Origin: Bacteroidales bacterium UBA3843
GTDB lineage: Bacteria; Bacteroidota; Bacteroidia; Bacteroidales; Paludibacteraceae
Direction: 5' to 3'
Assembly (NCBI GenBank): GCA_002392745.1
Contig: DGHR01000003.1
Coordinates: forward strand, 124,001 to 188,000
DNA: 64,000 nucleotides
The notes beneath the pieces are model-generated. The model had not been told where the DNA came from. It searched no databases and worked only from the letters and a program-made list of their open reading frames with translations. Both the position numbers and the translations under genes were made by a program. Shown here piece after piece: positions 7,168 through 16,578 of the stretch. The number at the start of each line of letters is the position of its first letter. The stretch's first letter is position 1.

Positions 7168-9706
7168 CATAACCATATTGCTCTTTTGTGCTACACTGTC
7201 TTTGTGGGCGCAAAATGCTGTTTCAGGACGGGTACTGGACCAGTCGACACAAAAACCTGTCGACTTTGCGAACGTAAGTCTAATGCGCTCCGGTGAGACA
7301 GTACCGGAAAGCGGGACAATCACCGATGCTGAAGGAAAATTCCAGTTGTCAGGAATGCGGAATGGAAACTATGAACTGATTGTCAGTTTCATGGGATATC
7401 AAGAGCAGCGCCGGGCAATTACCCTTTCCGGCAAACCAGTTCAGGTTGGCCGTATTTACCTGAAAGAAGACACACAAACACTGAGCGAAGTGGAGGTAGT
7501 GGGGCAAAGTAGTTCCATGCGGTTCGAACTGGACAAGAAAGTCTTTACCGTAGACCAGAATATTGCCTCCGCAGGAGCAAGCGTAACGGATGTATTGGAA
7601 AATATTCCTTCCGTGGATGTAGATCAGGAAGGAACCATTTCTTTGCGTAATTCAGAGGATGTAGAAATCTGGATCAATGGCAAGCCTGCAGGATTGAATG
7701 CAGAAAACAGAGGTCAAGTATTGCAACAAATGCCCGCCGGCTCAATCGAAAAAATAGAAGTTATCACCAATCCGTCAGCAAAGTTTTCTCCGGAAGGCTC
7801 TGCGGGTATTATCAACCTGGTGATGAAAGAAGACCGCAAAGCCGGTTATTATGGTTCTGTCCAAGCAGGCCTTAGTTATGCGTTGGCCCGCCCATGGAAT
7901 GTTCCCCCGGGAGGCAATGTCGGTTTTAATATTAATTTCAATGCCGGACCTGTTGACGGGTATTTCAATGTAGGTTACCGCTACCACATCAGCAACGGCG
8001 GCAGCAAGACAGACCGATACAATCTAAGCGGCATGGGTAGTGCAGAATTGGATTCAACGCTTATTACCAGTCATCTGGTACAGGACGGTCAACAGACGCA
8101 TCGTGGAGGAGGGATGTTTGCCCGTGCAGGTTTGAATTTCCGATTAAGCAAGCATTCCTCTATCGGCGCCAACGGATTTGGTATGATAAGCGAGCCCAAG
8201 GCATTTCGAATGAACGACCACATGGTACGCACATATACCCTATCCGATGCGTTGGGTAATGTAACACGCCAATATACACGCGAGCAAAGCGGAAAAGGCT
8301 GGCATCCGGGAGGTAATGTTACTTTGGATTATACACTCAAATATGATGACCACCAACTGATTGTCAGCGGTGCATATAACAATTTCAGTTGGATTCAGAA
8401 TTTGGATTATACACAATACGAAAACGGTTCAGACACGACATTCCAGCAACAGAACAACAACAGCAAAGACCAAAGTATAGAGGTAAAAGCGGATTATGAA
8501 TGGAAACCGACTGTGTCAAGCCGATTGGAAGCCGGGTACAATTATACCCGTGGTTGGGGCAACAGTTTGGCTGATGCTTACAACCAGGAAAAGGACGGTA
8601 CAAAGAAGGAGCTATACCCCTATTATGCCGGTTTTAATAGCCTGACACAAAATCATGCACTATATGTTACATACGGAAACCGTTTCTGGGACAAACTGTC
8701 CATCCAGGTCGGTTTACGCGGCGAATACTACATGCGTCACTTGGAATCCAGTTACAAAAACGCAAGTGGAACAGAAATGGATTCCTATGAGGCAAATCCC
8801 AATAAGAAAGATACAGCATATTTTCAAGTATTTCCGAGCGCATATATCAGTTATGATTTTGGCAACGGCCATGAGTTACAACTTAATTACACCCGTCGTG
8901 TGAACCGTCCTTGGGGACACCAGATTAATCCGCGGGTGGATTTCTCAGATAGCACAAATATCAGTTATGGAAATGTAGATCTTCTTCCTGCATATTCCAA
9001 CAATTTAGAATTGAACTATTTGAAGACCTGGGAACGCCACACATTGAGCGCAGGTGTCTTCTGGCGTTACCGTGAGGGGGCTGTTCAAAACATCAAATAT
9101 ATGGATGGAGATGTGATGAAGAACACCTATTTAAACATATCCACCCGCCAAGATTTAGGAATAGAAGTTGTCGCTAAGAACCGATTGTTCGGCGAACTGC
9201 TGCAATTGACCACTAGTGCCAATTTCTATTGGAATAACATCGCCTCGGTGGACGAAGATATCATGCATCAAGATACAATGATTCATGTCAATCTGGCTGG
9301 GCAGAACATCTTTGCCGGATCGGTGCGCATCAATGCACAGTTCATGTTCACTAAAAATTTCTCAGGCCAAATATCCGCTAATTATCGAAGTCCGCGTGTA
9401 GTTGCGCAGGGAACAACCAGTCATAGTTATTCTATTGACATCGGTCTTCGTCATACCTTCCTGAATAAACAACTGGCATTGGCTCTCAACGTACGCGACC
9501 TGTTAGACAGCCGTGCCAGACGCAACACCACATGGGGCGAACATTTCTGGCAGTTCTCGGAAAACCGCTGGCATTCGAGAACTATCAGCCTTACATTAAC
9601 CTATAACTTTGGTAATAGCAAACAGCGCAAATGGGAGCGCGGAGAAATGCAAGGCGGAAATGATGATATGGGTGATGATAGCGGAAACAGTTCAAGCGAT
9701 TTTTAA
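7151..9706 (+). CDS. TonB-receptor-like outer membrane beta-barrel protein
   Basis: This is an 851-residue outer membrane protein with a signal peptide (about 1-21, ending LWAQ), a carboxypeptidase-regulatory-like domain (about 24-112), a plug-like domain (about 120-230, with LENIPSVDVDQEG and IEVITNPSAKFSPEGSAGIINL), and a barrel to the C-terminus, which ends in an acidic Gly/Asn/Ser tail. This is the family usually called outer membrane beta-barrel family protein (OMP_b-brl_3). Its substrate is not evident. It is not a SusC: the length and plug motifs differ and no SusD gene follows. It overlaps aroQ by 17 bases and abuts porT. Confidence 0.85.
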   Translation: MKRRINITILLFCATLSLWAQNAVSGRVLDQSTQKPVDFANVSLMRSGETVPESGTITDAEGKFQLSGMRNGNYELIVSFMGYQEQRRAITLSGKPVQVGRIYLKEDTQTLSEVEVVGQSSSMRFELDKKVFTVDQNIASAGASVTDVLENIPSVDVDQEGTISLRNSEDVEIWINGKPAGLNAENRGQVLQQMPAGSIEKIEVITNPSAKFSPEGSAGIINLVMKEDRKAGYYGSVQAGLSYALARPWNVPPGGNVGFNINFNAGPVDGYFNVGYRYHISNGGSKTDRYNLSGMGSAELDSTLITSHLVQDGQQTHRGGGMFARAGLNFRLSKHSSIGANGFGMISEPKAFRMNDHMVRTYTLSDALGNVTRQYTREQSGKGWHPGGNVTLDYTLKYDDHQLIVSGAYNNFSWIQNLDYTQYENGSDTTFQQQNNNSKDQSIEVKADYEWKPTVSSRLEAGYNYTRGWGNSLADAYNQEKDGTKKELYPYYAGFNSLTQNHALYVTYGNRFWDKLSIQVGLRGEYYMRHLESSYKNASGTEMDSYEANPNKKDTAYFQVFPSAYISYDFGNGHELQLNYTRRVNRPWGHQINPRVDFSDSTNISYGNVDLLPAYSNNLELNYLKTWERHTLSAGVFWRYREGAVQNIKYMDGDVMKNTYLNISTRQDLGIEVVAKNRLFGELLQLTTSANFYWNNIASVDEDIMHQDTMIHVNLAGQNIFAGSVRINAQFMFTKNFSGQISANYRSPRVVAQGTTSHSYSIDIGLRHTFLNKQLALALNVRDLLDSRARRNTTWGEHFWQFSENRWHSRTISLTLTYNFGNSKQRKWERGEMQGGNDDMGDDSGNSSSDF

Positions 9707-10444
9707 ATGAAACGTATAACAAACATAGTGGTTTTGCTGGCCTTGTGCCAATTCATGACAGCCCAGATAGCCATGAACCGCCCGTATGTGGATGACAAAC
9801 TCTTCCATTTCGGCTTTCAGCTGGGTGTAAACTTTGCCAGTTACGGCGTTACGGATTCTGAATTACCAATTTTGAATCCACTCACAGGTAATACCGAGAT
9901 ATATCATGCCCGTGTCAGCAGTATATTACCTGGATTTAATGTTGGTTTTATCACTGATATGCGCTTATGCAAATACCTGAACCTGCGCTTTTGTCCCGGC
10001 ATCCAGTTTACAAGCCGTACTTTGAGTTATAAGACAGAGTCCGGCAATCCCGTAGAGGGCACTCCCGGCAAGTACGGTTCAAAGATAGACGTCTTGGCCA
10101 TGCCGGTATATCTGCCGTTGTATCTTAAATTCTCAGCGGCACGAGAGGGCAACTACCGACCATACGTTATTGCCGGCGGCGGTGTCAGTTTCAATGTAAG
10201 CCGCGACCGTGACAAACCGGTCATGATGAACTTGATGGATTACTTTTGCGAGGTCGGTTTCGGTGTTGACCTCTATTTCCAGTGGTTTAAGTTTTGCCCG
10301 GAAATTACATACCGTATCGGTTTTGCCAATCAATTGTATCCTGCAGACGGACGTATGGAACTGGCTCCGCAAGATGCCTTCTATACAAATGCATTGTCGC
10401 GTTTGAGTAATCATTGTATTTGTCTAACCTTTAACTTTGAGTAA
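9707..10444 (+). CDS. porT: PorT-family outer membrane protein of the type IX secretion system
   Basis: This is a 245-residue outer membrane beta-barrel with a signal peptide (about 1-19, ending MTAQ). The segment HFGFQLGVNFASY and the overall length match the PorT/SprT family, required for type IX secretion in Porphyromonas gingivalis. The ATG follows directly on the preceding stop codon (TAAATG), and the next gene starts the same way, so the three genes should be translationally coupled. Other small PorT-like barrels exist in Bacteroidota, so the exact T9SS role is inferred, supported by porE and porD in the same window. Confidence 0.75.
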   Translation: MKRITNIVVLLALCQFMTAQIAMNRPYVDDKLFHFGFQLGVNFASYGVTDSELPILNPLTGNTEIYHARVSSILPGFNVGFITDMRLCKYLNLRFCPGIQFTSRTLSYKTESGNPVEGTPGKYGSKIDVLAMPVYLPLYLKFSAAREGNYRPYVIAGGGVSFNVSRDRDKPVMMNLMDYFCEVGFGVDLYFQWFKFCPEITYRIGFANQLYPADGRMELAPQDAFYTNALSRLSNHCICLTFNFE

Positions 10445-11899
10445 ATGCGCGGTGTTATCAATCGGTTACTCCTTATTGGAATGTGCGCGCTCGCGTGCGT
10501 GAGTTGCAAGGAGTATCAAGTGAGTGAAGATCCAACACTCCGGCTGACATTCTCTGCCGACACTCTGTGTTTTGACACCATTCTGACCGGCCAAGGCAGC
10601 GCAACGTTGCTTCTTACTATCTATAATCCCAATTCCAAAGCCCTGCTGATAGACCATATATGGATGGAGGAGAACCGCTATTTCCGCATCAATATAGACG
10701 GTGAGCAACAAATAGAGAATCTAACCAACCTACCCGTCTACGGCGGAGACAGTTTGTTTGTATTTGTACGTGTTACAGATTTTGGAGAGGTGGACGGCAA
10801 CATACCGGTAATAATTGAGGATTTGCTGCATTTTCATTTGTCCTCAGGAGTGAAGCAGTCGGTAGTAATGCAAGCATACGGACAGAATGTCATCCGTTTG
10901 GGAAAGGCCGGCAATGGAAGACAAGACTATGCCTCCTACCACTTTACCGCCGAGCGCCCCTACCTGCTGTTCGATACGATTGTAGTACATGGCAATCTGA
11001 CTATTGATGCCGGTTCCACACTCTATATGCATAACGGGGCCTGTTTGTATGCAGGCGGTGATGTTAACGCAGAAGGAACTATTAATCAGCCTATTCTGAT
11101 TCGAGGAGACAGATTGGACAATTTGTTTGACAGTGTTCCCTATCTCTATGCCGGCGGCAGTTGGAACGGCATATATCTGCAATCAGACAAGCCACAGAAC
11201 TACAATTTCTCATATGTGGATATTTTGTCCGGAAATATAGGGTTGTATTGTTATTGCGCTTCAGAAGAGAAACCGTTATCTACGCTCCGCATGGATGGCT
11301 GCCGTATCCATAATCATACATTATATGGATTGGTCCTTGTCCATACGGATGCAGTAGTGACGAATACTGAAATAAGCAACTGTGCCTCTTACTGTGTATA
11401 TTGTTCCGGCGGAACGCATGACTTTATACACTCTACTATAGCCTCGTATTTCGGAGCGACCAATATTCGCATTCAAACCACATCGAAGACAGAGTCTGCA
11501 GCTGTATTCATAGACAACTTGCAAAAGACGGGGGCACAGACAATCAGTTCATTCTATAATAGTATCATCACAGGATATCTTACAAACCAATTGGTAGTAG
11601 CCACTCCGTTTGACTATTATTATCCAGGCCGTTTCGTAGGGAATTACCTTAAAACGGACAGTTTGTCATTCCCTCATGCAAAAAGCAATGTGTATTGGCA
11701 TGCAGAGGATACAATGGCAGTCTTCAGAAATTCATATTACAAATACAAAGAATATGTCTATTATAACTTCCGACTGGATACACTGAGTCCCGCCCGAAAC
11801 ATTGGCGACAGTTTGCTGGCCTTACCCTATCCGACCGACCGTGACGGCCATTCACGCGCCCACTGTAAGCCAGATGCCGGATGTTATCAGTCGGAATAA
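10445..11899 (+). CDS. Putative right-handed beta-helix lipoprotein
   Basis: This is a 484-residue predicted lipoprotein. The signal sequence ends in Cys-rich ACVSC, and Cys18 or Cys21 is the lipidation site. The first part (about 25-150) resembles a beta-sandwich with SKALLIDHIWMEEN-type strands. From about 175 to 400 there are short repeating turns (GNLTIDAGSTLYMHNGA, GIYLQSD, TLRMDGCRIHNHTLYGL) typical of a parallel beta-helix. The end (PSARN-like SPARNIGDS and DRDGHSR..PDAGCYQ) resembles the last turn of choice-of-anchor and beta-helix proteins. It abuts porT and is followed by a second barrel gene. A function is not known to me; a surface or periplasmic scaffold is possible. Confidence 0.7.
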   Translation: MRGVINRLLLIGMCALACVSCKEYQVSEDPTLRLTFSADTLCFDTILTGQGSATLLLTIYNPNSKALLIDHIWMEENRYFRINIDGEQQIENLTNLPVYGGDSLFVFVRVTDFGEVDGNIPVIIEDLLHFHLSSGVKQSVVMQAYGQNVIRLGKAGNGRQDYASYHFTAERPYLLFDTIVVHGNLTIDAGSTLYMHNGACLYAGGDVNAEGTINQPILIRGDRLDNLFDSVPYLYAGGSWNGIYLQSDKPQNYNFSYVDILSGNIGLYCYCASEEKPLSTLRMDGCRIHNHTLYGLVLVHTDAVVTNTEISNCASYCVYCSGGTHDFIHSTIASYFGATNIRIQTTSKTESAAVFIDNLQKTGAQTISSFYNSIITGYLTNQLVVATPFDYYYPGRFVGNYLKTDSLSFPHAKSNVYWHAEDTMAVFRNSYYKYKEYVYYNFRLDTLSPARNIGDSLLALPYPTDRDGHSRAHCKPDAGCYQSE

Positions 11900-11935
11900 A
11901 AACACTCCGCTCTGTTTATTTTTCTCACACAACAA

Positions 11936-14857
11936 ATGAAAAAACTACTTTCACTCACACTGATTTTGGCTCTTTCTGCGGGAATACGGGCCCAATACAA
12001 TATATCTGGTCGCGTGGTATCCACGACAGACGGCACACCATTAGAGATGACAACTGTCCGTCTGTTCACCTATACGGGCAGTGATAGTACAATGGTGCAA
12101 GGCGCACAAACAGACACAGAGGGTTCATTCCTTCTGAGTAATATTTCCAATGGAGATTATCGCATTTTCATTTCGAATGTCGGCTATAGAGAACAAAATG
12201 CGGCCGTTCGCATAAACAATAGCGACGTTAAGTTAAAATCGTTTCGATTGAAAGAAGACGTCCAAGCATTGGCAGAAGTACAGGTACAAGGTCATGCCGC
12301 CGAGATGACGGTAAAGGGTGATACAATAGAATATAATACCGCAGCGTACAAAGTGAGCGAGAACGCAATGGTCGAGGAACTGCTTAAAAAGATGAACGGA
12401 GTGAGCGTCGATAAGGAAGGCAATGTGACAGTAAACGGAGAAACAATTACCGCCGTGCGTGTTGATGGCAAGAAATTCTTCGGCAACGATGTCCAATCCG
12501 CAACCAAGAATATACCAGCAGACATGATTGACAAAATACAAGTAATCGACGAGAAATCAGAAATGGCCAAGTTGACCGGTTTCGATGATGACGAAGGCGA
12601 ACATATTATCAATCTGACCCTCAAGAAAAACCGTAAGCGCGGCGTATTCGGAAAATATACCGGTGCATTAGGCGCAGACGCTGTGACAGCCAATGGCGGC
12701 TGGTTCGACTATGGCAATCCTGCATACGGAGCAACAGCCGGAGAGCGGGCAAAACATTTTTTTCAGGACGATTTTCGCTATAATGTAAATATTTTTACCA
12801 ATTTACTGCTTGGCGAAAGTCAGACAACCATCATCGGCGGTGCAAACAATACCAATGAATTGCGCATGGGCCGTGGCCGGAAAGGTTTTGGCCAGTCGGC
12901 CAATTCGGGAATAACCTGGTCCGAATCATTAGGTGTAAACACAAACATAGACCTGAACAACAAGATAACTCCGCGCGACAGCAAGACCAATATGCTATTC
13001 GGCGGCGATGTAGCTCTCAATCACTCGTATAATGACACCCGCTCCGAACAAAACAAAACAGAATATGCCGGAGAATCCACTTATGGCAGCCAACAATTAG
13101 CAGCCCAGCTGTCAAGAGCATGGGATGTGAACGCACGATTCGAATTAGAATACCAGATTGACTCGCTGAATAAATTATTAGTGCAGCCCACTCTATCCTA
13201 TACGTCAAGTTCATCCGGCTCCTCCCAGGAATACGAGTATACGCAAGACAGTGTCCTCATAAATGTAGGCGACCAAACCAAGATTGATTCAACACGGAAT
13301 ATGAATGCCGGACTCAAACTGACATACAATCACAAGTTCTACCGCCCAGGGCGTTCGATAACTATGACAGCCAAGTATACTTTTGACAACACCACCGGCT
13401 ACAACCGTACATTGGCTACCGGAACCAACAGCGTGGATCAATTTACAAACTCAGGAAACAGCAGTCATGCTTATTCTCTGCGTGTTTCCTATGTAGAACC
13501 CATATACAGAACAAACCATTTGCTGGAGATAGCAGCAGATTTCAACGGTCGCAACAGGACGAGCTACAAGAATCAGTTCAGTAATGACGGCAGCGATACC
13601 TATGTGTACGACAGCACCTATTCCAACCAATTAGGCAACCACTATTACACGGAACAATTAGAACTGAACTACCGCTGGGTAACAGAGAAAACAGATTTGA
13701 CGGTAGGCGTACGCGGGCTGGCGACCCAAACACACAGTATTGTCCATTATGGCGGTGTCTTGCAACGCGACACATCGGTTTATTCCTATAATTTTGCGCC
13801 GCGTGTGAAGTTCAAGTACAAATTCGGCAAGAAACAGTTTGCGCGCATAAACTATAACGGGAAGGCCACCCAACCCTCCATTACTCAGATGGAGCCGGTG
13901 CGCAACAATTCGAATGCCATGAATGAGACAGTTGGAAACTTAGGTCTGAATCCATCATTTGCGCATAATTTCCAATTCATGTACAGCAGTTTCAACCAAG
14001 AGCGTTTCTCCAGCATAATGACCGGATTACGTGCCACATTGACGCAACGCGCATTAGTCAACAACTCCATCTATGACGAGACAGGCAAACGATACCAACA
14101 AACTGTCAATGCCGATATTCTGCCATGGAGTGTCGGAGCAGACCTGATGTATAATTTGCCGTTCTACAACAAGATGTTTCAACTGAACACGCGCACCACA
14201 TTGAGTTATAACCAGCGTGTGGCTTATATCCAACACGGGCGGAAAGCATCCGAGATAGAAGAGATGATATCAAAGAACGCATTTGTATTGGGCGACCGTT
14301 CTTTGACCGGCAATCTGCAAGCCAGCGAAGACTTGAGTCTCCGTTTTACCCACTCGCTGGTAGATGTAGGCGTGCGTGGAAATTTCAACTACAGCAGTAC
14401 AAGCAACAATTTGACCCAAAACAGCACCACTAATGTATTTAACTGGGGTATAACGGGCGATTTGACATTCCATTTGCCGAAATCTTGGACTATAACTGCT
14501 GACTGCGGGTATACGGCACGCTATGGCTATAAGCTGGATGATGTAGATGAGATTATCCTGAATGCGTCCATTCAGAAGACCTGGAAAATAGCGACTCTGG
14601 CATTGAATATGTATGATATTCTGCACCAAAAGAAAAACATCGTACAAGTCATCAACGACAACTCCGTATCGTATGCCAAATACAACACCATACCGACCTA
14701 TTTCATGCTGAGTTGTACCATCAATTTGAACAAGATGGGTGATTTGAAAGCCAAGGGCAAAGCAGGCCGCATGCAGGAAATGATAGAATCCGGTTTTGAT
14801 CCGTCGAAAGGCGGCAGAGGCGGCGTTCCTCCAATGGGACCTCCTCCCGGTCAATAG
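11936..14857 (+). CDS. TonB-receptor-like outer membrane beta-barrel protein
   Basis: This is a 973-residue outer membrane protein with a signal peptide (about 1-19), a carboxypeptidase-regulatory-like domain (about 22-110), a plug-like region (about 120-230, with NGVSVDKEGNVTVNGE and AVRVDGKKFFG) and a large barrel. It ends in a Gly/Pro-rich tail (GGVPPMGPPPGQ). Such proteins occur widely in Bacteroidota without an assigned ligand. It is related in plan to the barrel at 7151-9706 but clearly diverged. It is the last gene of the plus-strand run and is followed by a strong terminator at 14879-14912. Confidence 0.83.
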   Translation: MKKLLSLTLILALSAGIRAQYNISGRVVSTTDGTPLEMTTVRLFTYTGSDSTMVQGAQTDTEGSFLLSNISNGDYRIFISNVGYREQNAAVRINNSDVKLKSFRLKEDVQALAEVQVQGHAAEMTVKGDTIEYNTAAYKVSENAMVEELLKKMNGVSVDKEGNVTVNGETITAVRVDGKKFFGNDVQSATKNIPADMIDKIQVIDEKSEMAKLTGFDDDEGEHIINLTLKKNRKRGVFGKYTGALGADAVTANGGWFDYGNPAYGATAGERAKHFFQDDFRYNVNIFTNLLLGESQTTIIGGANNTNELRMGRGRKGFGQSANSGITWSESLGVNTNIDLNNKITPRDSKTNMLFGGDVALNHSYNDTRSEQNKTEYAGESTYGSQQLAAQLSRAWDVNARFELEYQIDSLNKLLVQPTLSYTSSSSGSSQEYEYTQDSVLINVGDQTKIDSTRNMNAGLKLTYNHKFYRPGRSITMTAKYTFDNTTGYNRTLATGTNSVDQFTNSGNSSHAYSLRVSYVEPIYRTNHLLEIAADFNGRNRTSYKNQFSNDGSDTYVYDSTYSNQLGNHYYTEQLELNYRWVTEKTDLTVGVRGLATQTHSIVHYGGVLQRDTSVYSYNFAPRVKFKYKFGKKQFARINYNGKATQPSITQMEPVRNNSNAMNETVGNLGLNPSFAHNFQFMYSSFNQERFSSIMTGLRATLTQRALVNNSIYDETGKRYQQTVNADILPWSVGADLMYNLPFYNKMFQLNTRTTLSYNQRVAYIQHGRKASEIEEMISKNAFVLGDRSLTGNLQASEDLSLRFTHSLVDVGVRGNFNYSSTSNNLTQNSTTNVFNWGITGDLTFHLPKSWTITADCGYTARYGYKLDDVDEIILNASIQKTWKIATLALNMYDILHQKKNIVQVINDNSVSYAKYNTIPTYFMLSCTINLNKMGDLKAKGKAGRMQEMIESGFDPSKGGRGGVPPMGPPPGQ

Positions 14858-14875
14858 CGAACCAAAGAATATGGA

Positions 14876-15757
14876 TTACAAATTGCTGATGTCTTCAGCA
14901 ATTTGTTTTTTTAACTGTATTAGGTTGTCAAAACGCTTCTCCTCGCGTATAAATTCAAGAAAACGCACGGACAAAGAAGTGCCGTACAGGTCTCCCTCAT
15001 AATTCGGGATGTGCAGTTCGATAGTCGTTTCCTTATTTCCCACAGTGGGATTGGTACCGATATTCAATATACCTTTGCAACAATTTCGTCCGATTAGCGC
15101 CTCAGAATTTATTTCCACGCCGTACACTCCCGGCCGCGGAATAATCTTCTGAGCATCAGAGGGGCGAATGTTTGCCGTCGGAAAACCAATCGTGCGCCCT
15201 ATTCCGTTCCCGTGTACAACTGTACCGCTGATTTGGTATGGCCTTCCCAACAACTCATTGGCAACAGCTATATTACCGTTTTCCAAAGCTTGGCGGATTT
15301 CCGTAGAGGAAACATGCCATTCACCATCGATATATTCTCCCTGTGTGATAATTTCGAGTCCAAGCGTTTCTCCCGCCCGTCTATAATCAACGGGGTGACG
15401 CAAACGGTCAGCGCCAAACCGATGGTCATAGCCCATCAGAATCGTTTGCACCTGATAATCATCACGCAAACGTTGCATGAATTCTACTGCCGTCAAGCGG
15501 CATATCTCTTCAAAAGGGAATACCACTACCTCTCCAAACGGTTTGAGCAACTCGGTCCGTTCGTCCAGCGTAGTAAGCAGGCGGGGTATATAATCTGCCT
15601 GCAACACAGAGCGCGGATGCCGGTCAAAAGTAACAATGAGCGGCGATAGTTTCCGAGTCTGCGCTTCGATGTGCAAATGCTCAAAAAGGAAACAATGCCC
15701 GCGGTGTACACCATCAAAAAAACCGATAGTAGCAATTCTTCCCATAGCGTTTGTCAC
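14876..15757 (-). CDS. ribF: Bifunctional riboflavin kinase/FAD synthetase
   Basis: RibF makes FMN from riboflavin and then FAD. The N-terminal nucleotidyltransferase domain (about 1-175) carries GFFDGVHRGH and GYDHRFGADR. The C-terminal riboflavin kinase domain (about 180-293) carries GRTIGFPTANI and TIELHIPNYEGDLYG. The 293-residue length is slightly short but complete. The start may be Met1 or Met5 (MGRIATIGFF). The start overlaps the stop of the upstream 116-residue gene by four bases. Its last codons encode the hairpin that terminates the converging plus-strand operon. Confidence 0.95.
   Translation of the reverse strand: MTNAMGRIATIGFFDGVHRGHCFLFEHLHIEAQTRKLSPLIVTFDRHPRSVLQADYIPRLLTTLDERTELLKPFGEVVVFPFEEICRLTAVEFMQRLRDDYQVQTILMGYDHRFGADRLRHPVDYRRAGETLGLEIITQGEYIDGEWHVSSTEIRQALENGNIAVANELLGRPYQISGTVVHGNGIGRTIGFPTANIRPSDAQKIIPRPGVYGVEINSEALIGRNCCKGILNIGTNPTVGNKETTIELHIPNYEGDLYGTSLSVRFLEFIREEKRFDNLIQLKKQIAEDISNL
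14879..14912 (+). terminator. Intrinsic terminator of the porT-region operon
   Basis: A perfect 11-bp stem (14879-14889 with 14895-14905, 5-base loop) is followed by seven T on the plus strand. It lies 21 bases after the 973-residue barrel gene and inside the last codons of ribF on the other strand, so the same bases serve as terminator and coding sequence. Confidence 0.85.
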
Positions 15758-16104
15758 TCCTCATAATAGCCTTTGGCTATTCCATATTGCAGTTCGGCAT
15801 CCTGAATCAACTGGATCTGAACGGATGTGATATTCCGTTTTTCATCACGAGCCGCTTCCAGCACATAGTTCAACTGCTCTGTTTCATCCACATCGCCATC
15901 CAAATACTCCATTTCTCCGGTTTTCTCGTCCACCTTGAGCAAGCCCTGTTCCTCAAGATAATCGTCCATCAAATCAAGGACAAAAAGGATGTCATCGTGG
16001 GTCAAACCATTACGGTCCGCGGCAGGAATGGCATTGAAGATATATTCCAGCATTTCGCGCTCTTCGGGATCCATGAGCGACAATTCAATTGAATCGTTAG
16101 CCAT
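15754..16104 (-). CDS. Conserved-looking small acidic protein upstream of ribF
   Basis: I do not recognise this 116-residue protein by name. It is strongly acidic and helical in character (DPEEREMLEYIFNAI, ILFVLDLMDDYLEEQG) and has no signal peptide or membrane segment, so it should be cytoplasmic. The ATG at 16104 (MANDSIELSL) is preferred over an in-frame ATG at 16137, because a -7 promoter box at 16135-16142 would overlap the longer version. Its stop overlaps the ribF start, implying coupled translation. No function can be given. Confidence 0.75.
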   Translation of the reverse strand: MANDSIELSLMDPEEREMLEYIFNAIPAADRNGLTHDDILFVLDLMDDYLEEQGLLKVDEKTGEMEYLDGDVDETEQLNYVLEAARDEKRNITSVQIQLIQDAELQYGIAKGYYEE

Positions 16105-16134
16105 AATTTTGCGTTTATGTATTAAAATCGAGTG

Positions 16135-16142
16135 CAAAGATA
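16135..16142 (-). promoter_or_regulatory. Minus-strand -7 box before the 116-residue gene and ribF
   Basis: TATCTTTG on the minus strand fits the Bacteroidota -7 consensus TAnnTTTG and sits about 31 bases before the chosen start codon. No TTTG or TTG is found at the right distance upstream, so the -33 element is weak or absent. Confidence 0.5.
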
Positions 16143-16180
16143 CGAAAAATAATTGAAAATAGAAAATTCAATCATAAAAA

Positions 16181-16212
16181 TTTGGAAAAATGAAAAAAAA
16201 GTTGTATCTTTG
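16181..16212 (+). promoter_or_regulatory. Orphan plus-strand promoter
   Basis: TTTG (16181-16184), 20 bases, then TATCTTTG (16205-16212): a perfect match to the Bacteroidota pattern. Transcription should start near 16219. No gene follows for about 400 bases until cdsA, which has its own promoter. The product could be a small RNA or a long second leader for cdsA. Confidence 0.65.
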
Positions 16213-16303
16213 CATTGTATTTTGAGAGGTTGTTCAGACCTCGAAAAATCGTTCTATTTTTATTCCCTATAACTCATTGATTATCAGTAGTAGAAGCTCA
16301 CGA

Positions 16304-16347
16304 GGTTTCTATAAGGTTCCTATGAAGTTCCTATAAGGTTTATAGTT
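16304..16347 (+). repeat. 11-bp tandem repeat array, GGTTCCTATAA type
   Basis: There are four head-to-tail 11-base units: GGTTTCTATAA, GGTTCCTATGA, AGTTCCTATAA and a degenerate GGTTTATAGTT. The period is exactly 11 bases, about one helical turn. Confidence 0.8.
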
Positions 16348-16443
16348 GCCTACTCGGCGCGTACGTAGCGATGTGAAATTTCCAACAGAAACGGCTACAA
16401 AAAACAGCGCTATGCGTGAAATGGAGGTGGAAAGGATGTTGAC

Positions 16444-16531
16444 GGAATATAGAAAGAATGTAGAAGGAATATAGAAGGAATGTATAAGGAATATAGAAGG
16501 AATGTATAAGGAATATAGAAGGAATGAATGT
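16444..16531 (+). repeat. 11-bp tandem repeat array, GGAATATAGAA type
   Basis: There are eight head-to-tail 11-base units. GGAATATAGAA recurs as units 1, 3, 5 and 7, and GGAATGTATAA occurs as units 4 and 6. AGAATGTAGAA is unit 2 and unit 8 is degenerate. From unit 3 onward the order gives a 22-base higher-order period. No spacer sequences occur, so it is not a CRISPR. Confidence 0.85.
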
Positions 16532-16578
16532 GGTACGAGAGGGATAAAAGCGGTTTTTAGCAAAATAAGAGAATAAAA

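Noticed and set aside
7151..14857. SusC/SusD-type polysaccharide utilisation locus
   Set aside because: The barrels are of the OMP_b-brl_3 type with short plug regions; no SusD, glycoside hydrolase or sugar-sensing regulator is present.
16444..16531. Possible CRISPR array
   Set aside because: Units are only 11 bases, head to tail, with no unique spacers, no leader and no cas genes in the window.
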